This document shows positions 17,073-24,694 of a stretch of 64,000 nucleotides of DNA, one piece after another. Positions within the stretch are counted from its first letter, which is position 1. Every line of letters starts with the position of its first letter. The position numbers and the translations under genes are program-made. Under the pieces are notes generated by a model. That model ran no database searches. It was not told the origin of the DNA and saw only the letters and a program-made list of their open reading frames with translations. The DNA is from JAWKTT01 sp041398965 (GTDB lineage: Bacteria; Planctomycetota; Planctomycetia; Planctomycetales; Planctomycetaceae). The stretch is taken from the NCBI GenBank assembly GCA_041398965.1, contig JAWKTT010000017.1, forward strand, positions 1-64,000, written 5' to 3'.

Positions 17073-17657
17073 ATGCATCGATTACCCGGTTCGTTTACTG
17101 CCGTCTGTGTGATTAGCCTTGTCCTGGCGATCTTGGGGTCAATGGTCACCTGTGCAGGGGCTTTTACGACGATCTTTCAGGATCAGATTGTGAATGCCGG
17201 TGGGGGTGTCAACGCGCCACCTCAAGCAGTGATCGACTTACAGCAAGACTGGCTCCCCGTCCAGATTCTCTTCCTCATTTGGCGCGGGGTTACCGTCATT
17301 CTGTTATTGATCGGCTCGATCATGGGGTTGAATAAGGCCCTGGCGGCTCGGACTTGGCTATTAGCCGCCGTGACTTGCGGTCTAATCTTCGAGTTAGCCA
17401 ACATCGGCCCCCACGTCTGGTTGCAGTTGAAGACAATGGACATCATGAAAGCCGAGTTGCTCGGCAAAGCTGGCGGCCCCCCCGAAGGATTTTTCACCGC
17501 AGCTGTCGGTGTCGGCATTGCAGTCTCCGTCGGCACAGTCTTGGTCAAGGTCGCCTTCTATATCTGGGGTCACTTCGTCCTGAGAAACAAACAAGTGGTC
17601 GCCGCATTCTCCGGCACAGCCGATGACGAAGACGAACCTCAAGACGAATGGTCATAA
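17073..17657 (+). CDS. Four-helix membrane protein, unknown function
   Basis: 194 residues from ATG at 17073. Four hydrophobic segments are visible. These are FTAVCVISLVLAILGSMVT (about residues 8-26), VQILFLIWRGVTVILLLIGS (about 59-78), WLLAAVTCGLIFELANIG (about 90-107) and FFTAAVGVGIAVSVGTVLVK (about 136-155). A fifth, weaker one (FYIWGHFVLRN) may be part of the last. The short C-terminal tail is acidic (GTADDEDEPQDEWS) and probably cytoplasmic. I recognise no catalytic motif. An upstream in-frame start at 17013 would add 20 residues of unlikely sequence. It follows sucA by 228 bp; no functional link is evident. Confidence 0.75.
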   Translation: MHRLPGSFTAVCVISLVLAILGSMVTCAGAFTTIFQDQIVNAGGGVNAPPQAVIDLQQDWLPVQILFLIWRGVTVILLLIGSIMGLNKALAARTWLLAAVTCGLIFELANIGPHVWLQLKTMDIMKAELLGKAGGPPEGFFTAAVGVGIAVSVGTVLVKVAFYIWGHFVLRNKQVVAAFSGTADDEDEPQDEWS

Positions 17658-18393
17658 ACATCCGCGACATCGTACCAGTCGCTACTTTATAGGCCCCAGC
17701 AAGACGATGGACGCAGCCACACCTCATTGGGGCGGCGTGGACCCCCCTCATTTGCTCATAATTCATAACACGATACCCAAGGTGCTGAAGCTCCCGCGTC
17801 AGGTTGTTAGGAATCTCAAGGCTTGCGTGGAACATCACTTCTCTCGCCAAGAGGTCACCTACTGTTGAGGATCGATACTCAGCCTCGGGATGGGATTCCA
17901 ATCGTGGCCCTATCTCGCGGGGGACTCATCGAGTTTGTCCGGCGAGAGTCGAGGCGTCAGCGTCTCAGGGCAAGTGGACAACGATTGACGAGTCGGCAAT
18001 CGGACTAGGGCCACATCACGATCGTGACCGCAGAGCACCCCACAAACAAAAGGGCCAGCGTGGACAAGAGCAGCCGACGTCGTCCCGAGCTCCTCCAAGG
18101 ATTGGAAACTTGTAACACCAAAGGACCAGGTCTGTCGCTTGATTCGCTGTACTGTTGTCGGTAGTCTTTTGGGATGATCGATCGGTTCTTCCAGCAGCGC
18201 GGGCCAGGAATGTTTTGACTCGTGTCATCGTCGGGTCTTTTGATGATACTTGTCGAAGTCCCCCTACCTTTTTGTGCAAGTTGAGCGGGGAAACTTCTTA
18301 GGGAGCATGGGGAGATGCGACGGGGGCGCTGGATTTTTCAGATCTGATTTGATTCGACAACAGGGTTACGGCTGAAGGCGAAAAGGGGTTCGC
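17658..18393. other. Intergenic region, no supported gene
   Basis: About 735 bp. A minus-strand reading frame (17545-17901) and overlapping plus-strand frames are present, but none shows a ribosome-binding site with a recognisable domain. The stretch may contain a decayed gene. The 3' part, up to an AAAAGGGG tract at about 18380, is the leader of the next gene. Confidence 0.4.
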
Positions 18394-19632
18394 GTGAAGG
18401 CGTTGCTGAGCCAGGTACGTTCGTTATCGAGACGCACCGGATTAGTCCGGAGGCCGATGCTTGCGGTCTGGATTCCCATTGTTGTCCTTTCGATGACTTT
18501 CCCTGTTGCCCGATCGTTTGGGCAGGAACCTGTCACAGCGGTCCCCCCAACTGAGGCGGCCGCCTCCGCTGACACTCAGGGAGTAGCAACTCTCCCCGAT
18601 GTTGTTTCCCCGACCGAGAAGCCGGTTGACCCCGTCTTCGCACGACTGATGTCTCTTTGGGAATCACAACGTGCTGAAGTCGTAACGGCTGATGTTGACT
18701 ACTGGATTTACTCACAGATTCCACAAGGGAGTTGGTCTCGCGAGCAGTTTAACGAGCTGATTCAACAGTTCGACTTCGTCTCGAATCCCGACAGCCTGCG
18801 GGAGTTTGTGCCGCTGATTATGGGGCGGCCCCCGCTTCGCGACCCTCCGTGGGGTGTCGGTCGAATACGAGTCGATGGTCAGAAGAAGCGAGACACCATG
18901 GGCCCCTTTGATAACCTTGTCGATGGAGAATACGAGTATCTGGCCGACTCCGACAACAACCAGTTGTTGATTTTTCAGATGGGGCAATCGCGTCGGGTGA
19001 TTCGGGGTCTGAATGGTTTGCGGTGGCTTCCGCCTCACTACATCTCACCCAAGAGATATTCCGTCGAAGCCGCGTCCGACGATGAAGTTGTGCTGGTGAA
19101 TCCGACCGAAGGATCGCGGCTCACGGTCGACGCCAGGACTGGGATGTCGCGTCATTGGCTGAACCACAGGGACCTCGAAAACCTGATCGAAGAGGTCTGG
19201 CAACAGGGCTTTACGAGTCATGGCGATGGGATCATCGTGCCCACGGTGCAGATTCAAGCGACCTATCACAACAACCTTGTGTCTGGTTTTCATGTGCTGA
19301 TCATTCAGCGAGCGGAGGTCAATCAGCCGGTTCCCTCGGCGGCGTTTCAAATGGCGGTTGCTCCGGGACGGAAGGTGTTTGACTACCGAGGTCGCCAATC
19401 GACGATGATCCCTGTGCCAGAAGGTGTGGAGGATATGCGGTCAATGCTGGGGCAACCGCGAGGCCCGGAGACAGCTCCGCAAGGGAGCCCCGGAACGCCA
19501 CGCTTTCCCTGGGGACTGGCCATCAATGGTCTCGTGTTGGTCGTCGTTGGCCTGGTGTTGTGGAGGGGGACTCGCAAACAGGTCCCTTCCAACAGTGTTG
19601 GGGATAGCGAATCAGGGGGGCAACGAACTTGA
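18394..19632 (+). CDS. Exported type I membrane protein, unknown function
   Basis: 412 residues from GTG at 18394, preceded by AAAAGGGG. The N-terminus is basic and then hydrophobic (MLAVWIPIVVLSMTFPVARS, cleavage after SFGQ likely). A Pro/Ala/Thr-rich linker follows. The large extracytoplasmic domain (about 70-350) has DVDYWIYSQIPQGSW, GVGRIRVDGQKKRDT and GEYEYLADSDNNQLL. The C-terminal transmembrane helix is WGLAINGLVLVVVGLVLW, with a short basic cytoplasmic tail. The repeated strands around YEYLADSDNNQLLIFQMG suggest a beta-rich fold, perhaps like LolA/LppX, but I cannot confirm that. No family name recognised. Confidence 0.78.
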   Translation: MKALLSQVRSLSRRTGLVRRPMLAVWIPIVVLSMTFPVARSFGQEPVTAVPPTEAAASADTQGVATLPDVVSPTEKPVDPVFARLMSLWESQRAEVVTADVDYWIYSQIPQGSWSREQFNELIQQFDFVSNPDSLREFVPLIMGRPPLRDPPWGVGRIRVDGQKKRDTMGPFDNLVDGEYEYLADSDNNQLLIFQMGQSRRVIRGLNGLRWLPPHYISPKRYSVEAASDDEVVLVNPTEGSRLTVDARTGMSRHWLNHRDLENLIEEVWQQGFTSHGDGIIVPTVQIQATYHNNLVSGFHVLIIQRAEVNQPVPSAAFQMAVAPGRKVFDYRGRQSTMIPVPEGVEDMRSMLGQPRGPETAPQGSPGTPRFPWGLAINGLVLVVVGLVLWRGTRKQVPSNSVGDSESGGQRT

Positions 19633-19923
19633 GAGATCATGCAAAAACTTATGACATTGAATTGAGTCCGAAGCCCTGTGTGTAGCAGAGACATTTCGAG
19701 TTAGTGTTGAGTCAGTAACCGGTTGAAAATTGTCAGTCGGGCTTTCCGGTCCGACTTAATGCGGTTTGATGTCCAGGAACAAGAGTGAACGAGTGACTCT
19801 TGTCAGCTTGGAAAAGGTGATCCACGGTCGCTCTTGAGCGGGCTGTTTACGCAGGCGGAGTGAAGTTTGACCAAGTCGGGCTTTTTCGCGGGAAAAGTTC
19901 TTTAACCAGAGCAGGAGGTCGTG

Positions 19924-20388
19924 ATGCTGATTCGTAAGATTTTGGGATGCTTGAGCGTGCTTTGTGGGACGCTCATGTTGGGAATGGCGTGGAATCCTTC
20001 AGCAATCGCTGAACCCTATAATTGCACACCACAGACCTACCCCCTCTCGAAGTGTGACGAGGCGCATGAAGGTCCGAAATGGACTGGCACGCCGACGTTC
20101 GATTGTGTCATGGATAACACCGAGAAGTGTGTGCCGGCGGCGGGTAGCGCATGTGGCATAGACGACATGGGGTGGGGGAGCGTTTATAAAGGGGTTTGCC
20201 TGTTTTCATTAGATAGTCGCCACTCGAAGTGTACTCTGGACCAAGCAGCCACGGTCGTCGAACTGCATCACTGGCGAAGCACGTGCGAGGCCGACGGGTC
20301 AACCTGCTATTGCCGGTTTCAGCCAATTACCGACGGACCGAAGACCCAAATCGAAGTGTGCGATTGCGCCACGATTAAGACGAACTAA
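19924..20388 (+). CDS. Secreted cysteine-rich protein
   Basis: 154 residues from ATG at 19924, with a strong AGGAGG at 19913-19918; a GTG one codon earlier is an alternative start. Residues 1-28 form a signal peptide ending near NPSAIAEP. The mature part, about 125 residues, holds twelve cysteines, an even number fitting six disulfides, and ends with the motif CEVC-like pair EVCDCATIKTN. There is no lipobox, membrane anchor or sorting signal. I do not recognise the family. The spacing of cysteines (for example STCYC and EVCDC) resembles small disulfide-rich secreted domains. It is single-gene and is followed by a hairpin at 20440-20474. Confidence 0.8.
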   Translation: MLIRKILGCLSVLCGTLMLGMAWNPSAIAEPYNCTPQTYPLSKCDEAHEGPKWTGTPTFDCVMDNTEKCVPAAGSACGIDDMGWGSVYKGVCLFSLDSRHSKCTLDQAATVVELHHWRSTCEADGSTCYCRFQPITDGPKTQIEVCDCATIKTN

Positions 20389-20439
20389 TTGCCAATGACG
20401 ACGAAGTCAGCGCAACGGTCTTAACGTCTTAACGGACGG

Positions 20440-20474
20440 GCAAGGTCCTCGCATGTCAGAGACGGGGACCTTGC
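20440..20474 (+). terminator. Possible terminator hairpin after the cysteine-rich gene
   Basis: A 9-bp perfect inverted repeat, GCAAGGTCC (20440-20448) with GGACCTTGC (20466-20474), and a 17-base loop, lies 50 bp after the stop. No T-run follows, so it may be a transcript-stabilising hairpin rather than an intrinsic terminator. It also lies just past the 3' end of the minus-strand Nudix gene. Confidence 0.4.
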
Positions 20475-20490
20475 GAAGCACACGGGTGAG

Positions 20491-20928
20491 TCACTTTAAG
20501 GAAAGAGACTCTTCGACCGCGAGGAGCAAGGGGTCGATGGTCTGCGATTGGATGGCGTGGGGGGGAGACCACGACCACCAACGGTAGCCGAGATGCTCCG
20601 TGGGATGAATCTCGGCATCACCCTTGAGCCATGCCAGGAAGATCACGAGTCGTTTCTTTTGGGGAACGCCATTCGTCCGGTTGTTGCAAACAATGTATTC
20701 CTGCGTATATCGAAACTCGGGATCAATCTCGATTTCGCTGTCGAGGATACCGGTCTCTTCCCGCAACTCACGAAGTGCGCACTCGAGTTCCGTCTCTCCC
20801 GTATCAACATGCCCTTTGGGTAAGTCCCAGCGGTCATGGTGTTCCATCAAGAGGAACTCAGTCGGAGAATGACTCTGGGACAGGCCGGGCTTGAGGACGA
20901 GGAATCCGCACGATACAAGCTCAGGCAT
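20491..20928 (-). CDS. Nudix hydrolase (Ap4A hydrolase-like)
   Basis: 145 residues from ATG at 20928, the normal size for bis(5'-nucleosyl)-tetraphosphatases. The Nudix box is complete: GHVDTGETELECALRELREE followed by TGI, carrying the metal-binding RE..EE residues. Upstream is WDLPKGH, typical of the family, and the N-terminal ELVSCGFLVLKP matches the first strand. The C-terminal part has YRWWSW, as in Ap4A-type enzymes. It probably hydrolyses diadenosine tetraphosphate or another nucleoside-diphosphate derivative; the family name does not fix the substrate. The in-frame extension to 21093 crosses an inverted-repeat element and is not coding. Confidence 0.92.
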   Translation of the reverse strand: MPELVSCGFLVLKPGLSQSHSPTEFLLMEHHDRWDLPKGHVDTGETELECALRELREETGILDSEIEIDPEFRYTQEYIVCNNRTNGVPQKKRLVIFLAWLKGDAEIHPTEHLGYRWWSWSPPHAIQSQTIDPLLLAVEESLSLK

Positions 20929-21000
20929 GATGATTCCGTTTGAGGGAGCGAGCCTATTGTTGGGGTTTGCTGGACCTCTTTGTCGAGGGCCGTTTGTTAT

Positions 21001-21090
21001 GCAATCCGCCACGGGGGCCTCTCCCCCCTTGGCCCATCGTTTCCCCCAATTGGGGATGATCTCAGGGGAGAGGCACTCCAGCGGATGACG
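21001..21090. repeat. Inverted-repeat element (multi-stem)
   Basis: GCCTCTCCCC (21019-21028) pairs perfectly with GGGGAGAGGC (21067-21076). Between them is CCCCAATTGGGG (about 21046-21057), a perfect palindrome. Outside the arms, ATGCAATCCGC (about 21001-21011) and GCGGATGACGCAAT (about 21083-21096) are near complements. The whole can form a stem with an internal hairpin and is probably a REP/MITE-like element. Confidence 0.65.
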
Positions 21091-21104
21091 CAATCTTCGC
21101 GCGA

Positions 21105-21320
21105 TTATCGACCGAAGAGGAAGTCGTTCTTGGCTCGTTCAATTCGCATCAAGGCCGCGAAGATACCGGTCCGTTGAGGACGGGAGTAAGTTGTTGTGGT
21201 CTGATAACCACCGTTGCGGTAACTGCGATAGCTGCCATTCGACCGACGAGCCGCATCGGCGGGTGTTGCGGCCATGGCGATAAGTGATGCAGCCGAAAAC
21301 GCAAGCATAAGGTGACGCAT
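21105..21320 (-). CDS. Small secreted Arg/Ser/Tyr-rich protein
   Basis: 71 residues from ATG at 21320, preceded by AAAGG. A signal peptide is clear (MRHLMLAFSAASLIAMAATP, cleavage after ADA). The mature part is about 47 residues, rich in Arg, Ser, Tyr and Gly (SYRSYRNGGYQTTTTYSRP), with a conserved-looking end, ALMRIERAKNDFLFG. No cysteines. Similar short secreted basic proteins with an 'ELERAKNAWLFG'-like ending occur in planctomycetes, from memory; no function is known. The upstream in-frame extension lacks any export logic. Confidence 0.75.
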   Translation of the reverse strand: MRHLMLAFSAASLIAMAATPADAARRSNGSYRSYRNGGYQTTTTYSRPQRTGIFAALMRIERAKNDFLFGR

Positions 21321-21665
21321 AGTGAGAACCTTTCTGTTCTGTTCAACACGGGAGGAGGATGAGCCCAAACTTGACCTCGAAGGTATCGGCAATTATTGCC
21401 GCCCAACTCGACCAACAGGCAACTCATGCTGGTTCTTTCCCTGTTGCCCCCAGAAACTGTTCCATTTGACGGGGTTATGCGGGTGCTCGATGTCCAGATC
21501 AACGAAATCTGATGTCAGACGGACGATTCAACTCCGACGTGTTGGAGGAATCGAGGCCCCACTCCAGCATGTTGGGGAGCCAGCCAGCATCGGTTTCAGC
21601 CAAACCGTTGTGAGTCCTCGCAAGACCTGCCCAGACAGTAGTCAAATGCCGCCAGCGAATAGCGG
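21321..21665. other. Intergenic region, no gene
   Basis: About 345 bp between two minus-strand genes. I see no domain, RNA gene or repeat in it. The part next to 21320 is the leader of the small secreted protein. Confidence 0.45.
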
Positions 21666-22682
21666 TCAGCTGTGTTCGGTGTCTTTGTGTCGGTACTTCG
21701 GGCTCGCTTCGCTGAGGAATTTCCGCTCGTGTTCGGTGAGGGCACTCATCCCCTCACGACTGATCTTCTCGAGCAGTTCGTCCACGCGACGGATTGTCTC
21801 TCGACGCTCTTGTTCTTCCTGTGCCAGCCGTTCTTCTTCGCGACGCTGCTTCCAGCGTTCAATCAAGCCCGGCTGGGGTTCGTCGTCTTCGATCTCGTTT
21901 TGACCAAAATCCAATTCACCATCACCGTATCCCATGTAGCTCCCCTCGAACTCTTGCCGAAAGCGTTCCAGCAGCATACTGATGTGATTCATGTGGGCGA
22001 TGAATCCGCCGAGCATGACGAGACTGAGGGCGGCGGTCTCGTACTCTCCGCCGGCGAGCATCAATCCCGCAAGTGCCATGAGTAAACCGGTGACGAGGCT
22101 CACTCTCAGGGCATAGTGAGTTGCGATTCGCAGGCCGTGTCGGCGAGCCAGCAACACGCAGGTCATCTGGCCTCCATCAAGTGGATAGGCCGGAACGAGA
22201 TTGATAAGCAGAAGTTTCCAGTTGAGCGAGAACATCACCAGCCCGATGTCCAAGGGGATGTTTGCCCCCAACTCGGCGATGGGGAGTTGGATTGGGTGCA
22301 GCGAGGCGCCGAGTTTCTTCGAAAGAATGGCGACAGGCAGCAGTAGTAAGCAGATGACGACGTGTGTGAGCGGTCCGGCGGCGGGGACCAGAAATCGCGA
22401 TCGGAAACTCCGCCCCGGTTCAACATAGGCGAGACCACCGAGAGGCCAGAGCAGAATGCGATCACCTGCACCACCTGTTGCTCTGGCCATGAAGACGTGA
22501 GCAAATTCATGGATGACGATTGTCACCAACAGCAGCAAGGCCGTCACGACCCCCAACGGCACACCAAGCCAGAAGGTGAGGGGCAAGAGCATCAATGGAA
22601 GTGCAAGGCTGACTTGGACCTCGACCCCGAACCAGCGTCCGGCAGGTATCGCGAATCGGTCATTCCCCATGTCGGGCTGCAT
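21666..22682 (-). CDS. Site-2 (M50) intramembrane metalloprotease with C-terminal rhomboid-type tail domain
   Basis: 338 residues from ATG at 22682; a second ATG four codons on is possible. Zinc site: IVIHEFAHVFMARATGG (HExxH) in the second hydrophobic segment. The third ligand motif is LVPAYPLDGGQMTCVLLARR. Six hydrophobic segments are visible between residues 20 and 230. No CBS domain is present. After the membrane part comes a charged coiled coil (ERWKQRREEERLAQEEQERR) and a final motif, LEKISREGMSALTEHERKFL. This motif matches the C-terminal DUF6576 segment that I know from planctomycete rhomboid proteins. The protein probably cleaves membrane-bound substrates; none is suggested by context. 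Confidence 0.9.
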   Translation of the reverse strand: MQPDMGNDRFAIPAGRWFGVEVQVSLALPLMLLPLTFWLGVPLGVVTALLLLVTIVIHEFAHVFMARATGGAGDRILLWPLGGLAYVEPGRSFRSRFLVPAAGPLTHVVICLLLLPVAILSKKLGASLHPIQLPIAELGANIPLDIGLVMFSLNWKLLLINLVPAYPLDGGQMTCVLLARRHGLRIATHYALRVSLVTGLLMALAGLMLAGGEYETAALSLVMLGGFIAHMNHISMLLERFRQEFEGSYMGYGDGELDFGQNEIEDDEPQPGLIERWKQRREEERLAQEEQERRETIRRVDELLEKISREGMSALTEHERKFLSEASPKYRHKDTEHS

Positions 22683-22971
22683 GTTCTGGTCCACTTCATC
22701 CGTTGCGAACAAGGCCGATTTTGATTCCGCCTGCGTTCTGTCTCTGTGTCGTTCCTGAATCGACAGAGGTGTGACACACATTCCAGTGTCAAAACTCCTA
22801 GTCCGACAGCACTATCTTATCGCTCCCCCATCGAATCGACAACGCGGAAGTTTGCGGATCAATGGCTCGATTTTGTCTCGTTGTCCCGCCATGTGGGACG
22901 ACACAGACATGGTCGTGCCGGGGAAACTTGCTTGCTGTGTTTTCGAGAGACTCATCCAGCCCGTACGGGTG

Positions 22972-23670
22972 TCAATTTGAGAGAGTCGTTGTGGGGTCGA
23001 GAATCCCGGCTTCGGCGAAGCCTTTGGCACGAAGTTGGCAGGAGTCGCAGTGGCCACAGGGGTGGCCACTGGGAGTCGGGTCGTAACAACTGAGGGTGAG
23101 GCCGAAGTCGACACCTGCTGCGGCTCCCCGTTGGATGATTTCTTGTTTCGTCAGCCTGATAAGCGGTGTGTGAATTCGAAATGGTCCCCCAGCCTCCACT
23201 CCCACTTGCGTTGCAAGGTTTGCCAGCGACTCGAACGCCTGGATGAACTCGGGACGACAGTCGGGATAGCCGCTGTAGTCGACAGCGTTCACCCCGATGA
23301 ACAGGTCTGTGGCCCCCAAGACTTCGGCCCATCCGAGGGCGATTGACAGGAAGATGGTGTTGCGGGCGGGGACGTAGGTGATGGGGATTCCGGTCTCGAT
23401 TTCGGCGTTACTGCGATCTTTGGGAACCGCGACATCGGAGGTGAGGGCCGATCCACCGATGACTCGCAGGTTGAGCGGCAGGACCACGTGTTGTTCGACG
23501 CCAATCGACTCGCAGACACGTCGGGCAGCTTCGATTTCGTGCCGATGTCTTTGACCGTAATCGAACGACAAGGCCCAGCAAGAGAACCCCTCTTGTCGCG
23601 CAAGGGCGAGAGTTGTGGCCGAGTCGAGTCCGCCACTCACCAGCACCACCGCTCGCTTCTGCTCGATCAT
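22972..23670 (-). CDS. queC: 7-cyano-7-deazaguanine (preQ0) synthase
   Basis: 232 residues, typical QueC length. The PP-loop ATP site is VLVSGGLDSATTLALA at residues 9-24. Downstream are FDYGQRHRHEIEAA, VPARNTIFLSIALGWAE and GVNAVDYSGYPDCRPEF. The C-terminal zinc-binding cysteines are CYDPTPSGHPCGHCDSC. It converts 7-carboxy-7-deazaguanine to preQ0 with ATP and ammonia, for queuosine in tRNA. Its start codon overlaps the stop of the LmbE-family gene upstream by four bases, so the two form one transcription and translation unit. No other que gene is in the window. Confidence 0.97.
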   Translation of the reverse strand: MIEQKRAVVLVSGGLDSATTLALARQEGFSCWALSFDYGQRHRHEIEAARRVCESIGVEQHVVLPLNLRVIGGSALTSDVAVPKDRSNAEIETGIPITYVPARNTIFLSIALGWAEVLGATDLFIGVNAVDYSGYPDCRPEFIQAFESLANLATQVGVEAGGPFRIHTPLIRLTKQEIIQRGAAAGVDFGLTLSCYDPTPSGHPCGHCDSCQLRAKGFAEAGILDPTTTLSN

Positions 23671-24431
23671 GACTGCAAGACTTCTAACAGAAGATTACTG
23701 TGTGGGTAAGGATGACTCTGATGCTGACGGAAGGCTTCTCCCTGAGCAACGCCGATGAGTTGTCCCCGCTTCTCGCACCAACGGCGGCAGCTATCGAGGT
23801 ACTCATCAACGCCATGTTGACGTCGCAGCCATGCTCGTTGGCTCTCGTGACAGGCGAGCATCTCGATCTTGAGGTCGAACGTCGTCGAGACGTCAACGAT
23901 GAAATCGTAGGGAACCGGGTTGCCGAACCAGTCGACTCCTTCGATGGGGTCGACGTAATAGAGGTGAGGAATCCGCTCGGTCGGAGGGGCCGGGTCCCAT
24001 TGTTCTGTGCGGTAAAACGGAACCGAAGCGCTAAAGCAGGCATCTCGCACGAGACGACTTGTCACTTCGTGGTCGGCCATGTAGTCGACGGGCGGGGCGG
24101 TGATGACGATGTCTGGGCGCGCTTTGCGGATGCACTCGGTCACCCGTCGCCGACCGTCGTTGTTGACTTCGATCGCGAGATCGCCGAACTCAAGGCACAT
24201 GTAGTCGGCCCCGAGTAATTCGGCGGCACGATGAGCTTCGCCCCGGCGGATGGCGGCAATCTCGTCTGGTTCCAACTCGGCACTCCCCAAATCTCCGGCC
24301 GTCATCGTGGCAATGACAATTTCGCAGCCCTTCTGCTTCAAAAGGGCCAAAGTGCCTGCACATTGCAGCTCGACGTCGTCAGGATGCGCGTGAATTGCAA
24401 GAATTCGTGGGAGTGAAGTGACTTGGTCCAT
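23667..24431 (-). CDS. PIG-L/LmbE family deacetylase, BshB1-like
   Basis: 254 residues. The metal site AIHAHPDDVELQCAGTLALL (His and Asp-Asp) is intact. TMTAGDLGSAE, REAEH-type RRGEAHRAAELLG, RPDIVITAPPVDYMADHEVT and the third metal His in DHEVT follow. Length and motifs fit N-acetylglucosaminyl-malate deacetylase (BshB1) of bacillithiol synthesis better than LmbE or MshB. However, no bshA or bshC gene is adjacent to support this. It may deacetylate another GlcNAc conjugate. It overlaps queC by four bases and is divergent from the nagB/PIG-L fusion, a second PIG-L domain gene 263 bp away. Confidence 0.88.
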   Translation of the reverse strand: MDQVTSLPRILAIHAHPDDVELQCAGTLALLKQKGCEIVIATMTAGDLGSAELEPDEIAAIRRGEAHRAAELLGADYMCLEFGDLAIEVNNDGRRRVTECIRKARPDIVITAPPVDYMADHEVTSRLVRDACFSASVPFYRTEQWDPAPPTERIPHLYYVDPIEGVDWFGNPVPYDFIVDVSTTFDLKIEMLACHESQRAWLRRQHGVDEYLDSCRRWCEKRGQLIGVAQGEAFRQHQSHPYPHSNLLLEVLQS

Positions 24432-24694
24432 TGAAATTTCGCGAGTTTGGGTTGTGATGGAGTTGGTCAGGCCGAACCTGTCGGCAGGTCCGAGTATATT
24501 GAATTTGAAAATCGTTGTCTGCCAACTCCCTTCACTGGACAGCGGAGATCGGATTTTCGAGTTGAGTCGCCGGCACGATGGCGGTCCTTGACCGACGAGG
24601 TCTGACGTTGTCTGAACGGATAGGGATGTCCGTTACTTGGTGGCTGGGACCGTTTGTGGTCACTTACGCGAATGTTAAAGAGAACGACGTCACT

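Noticed and set aside
17545..17901. 118-codon minus-strand frame that might be a decayed gene
   Set aside because: It overlaps the end of a better-supported membrane protein gene. The fragment (NNLTRELQHLGYRVMNYEQM) suggests nothing identifiable.
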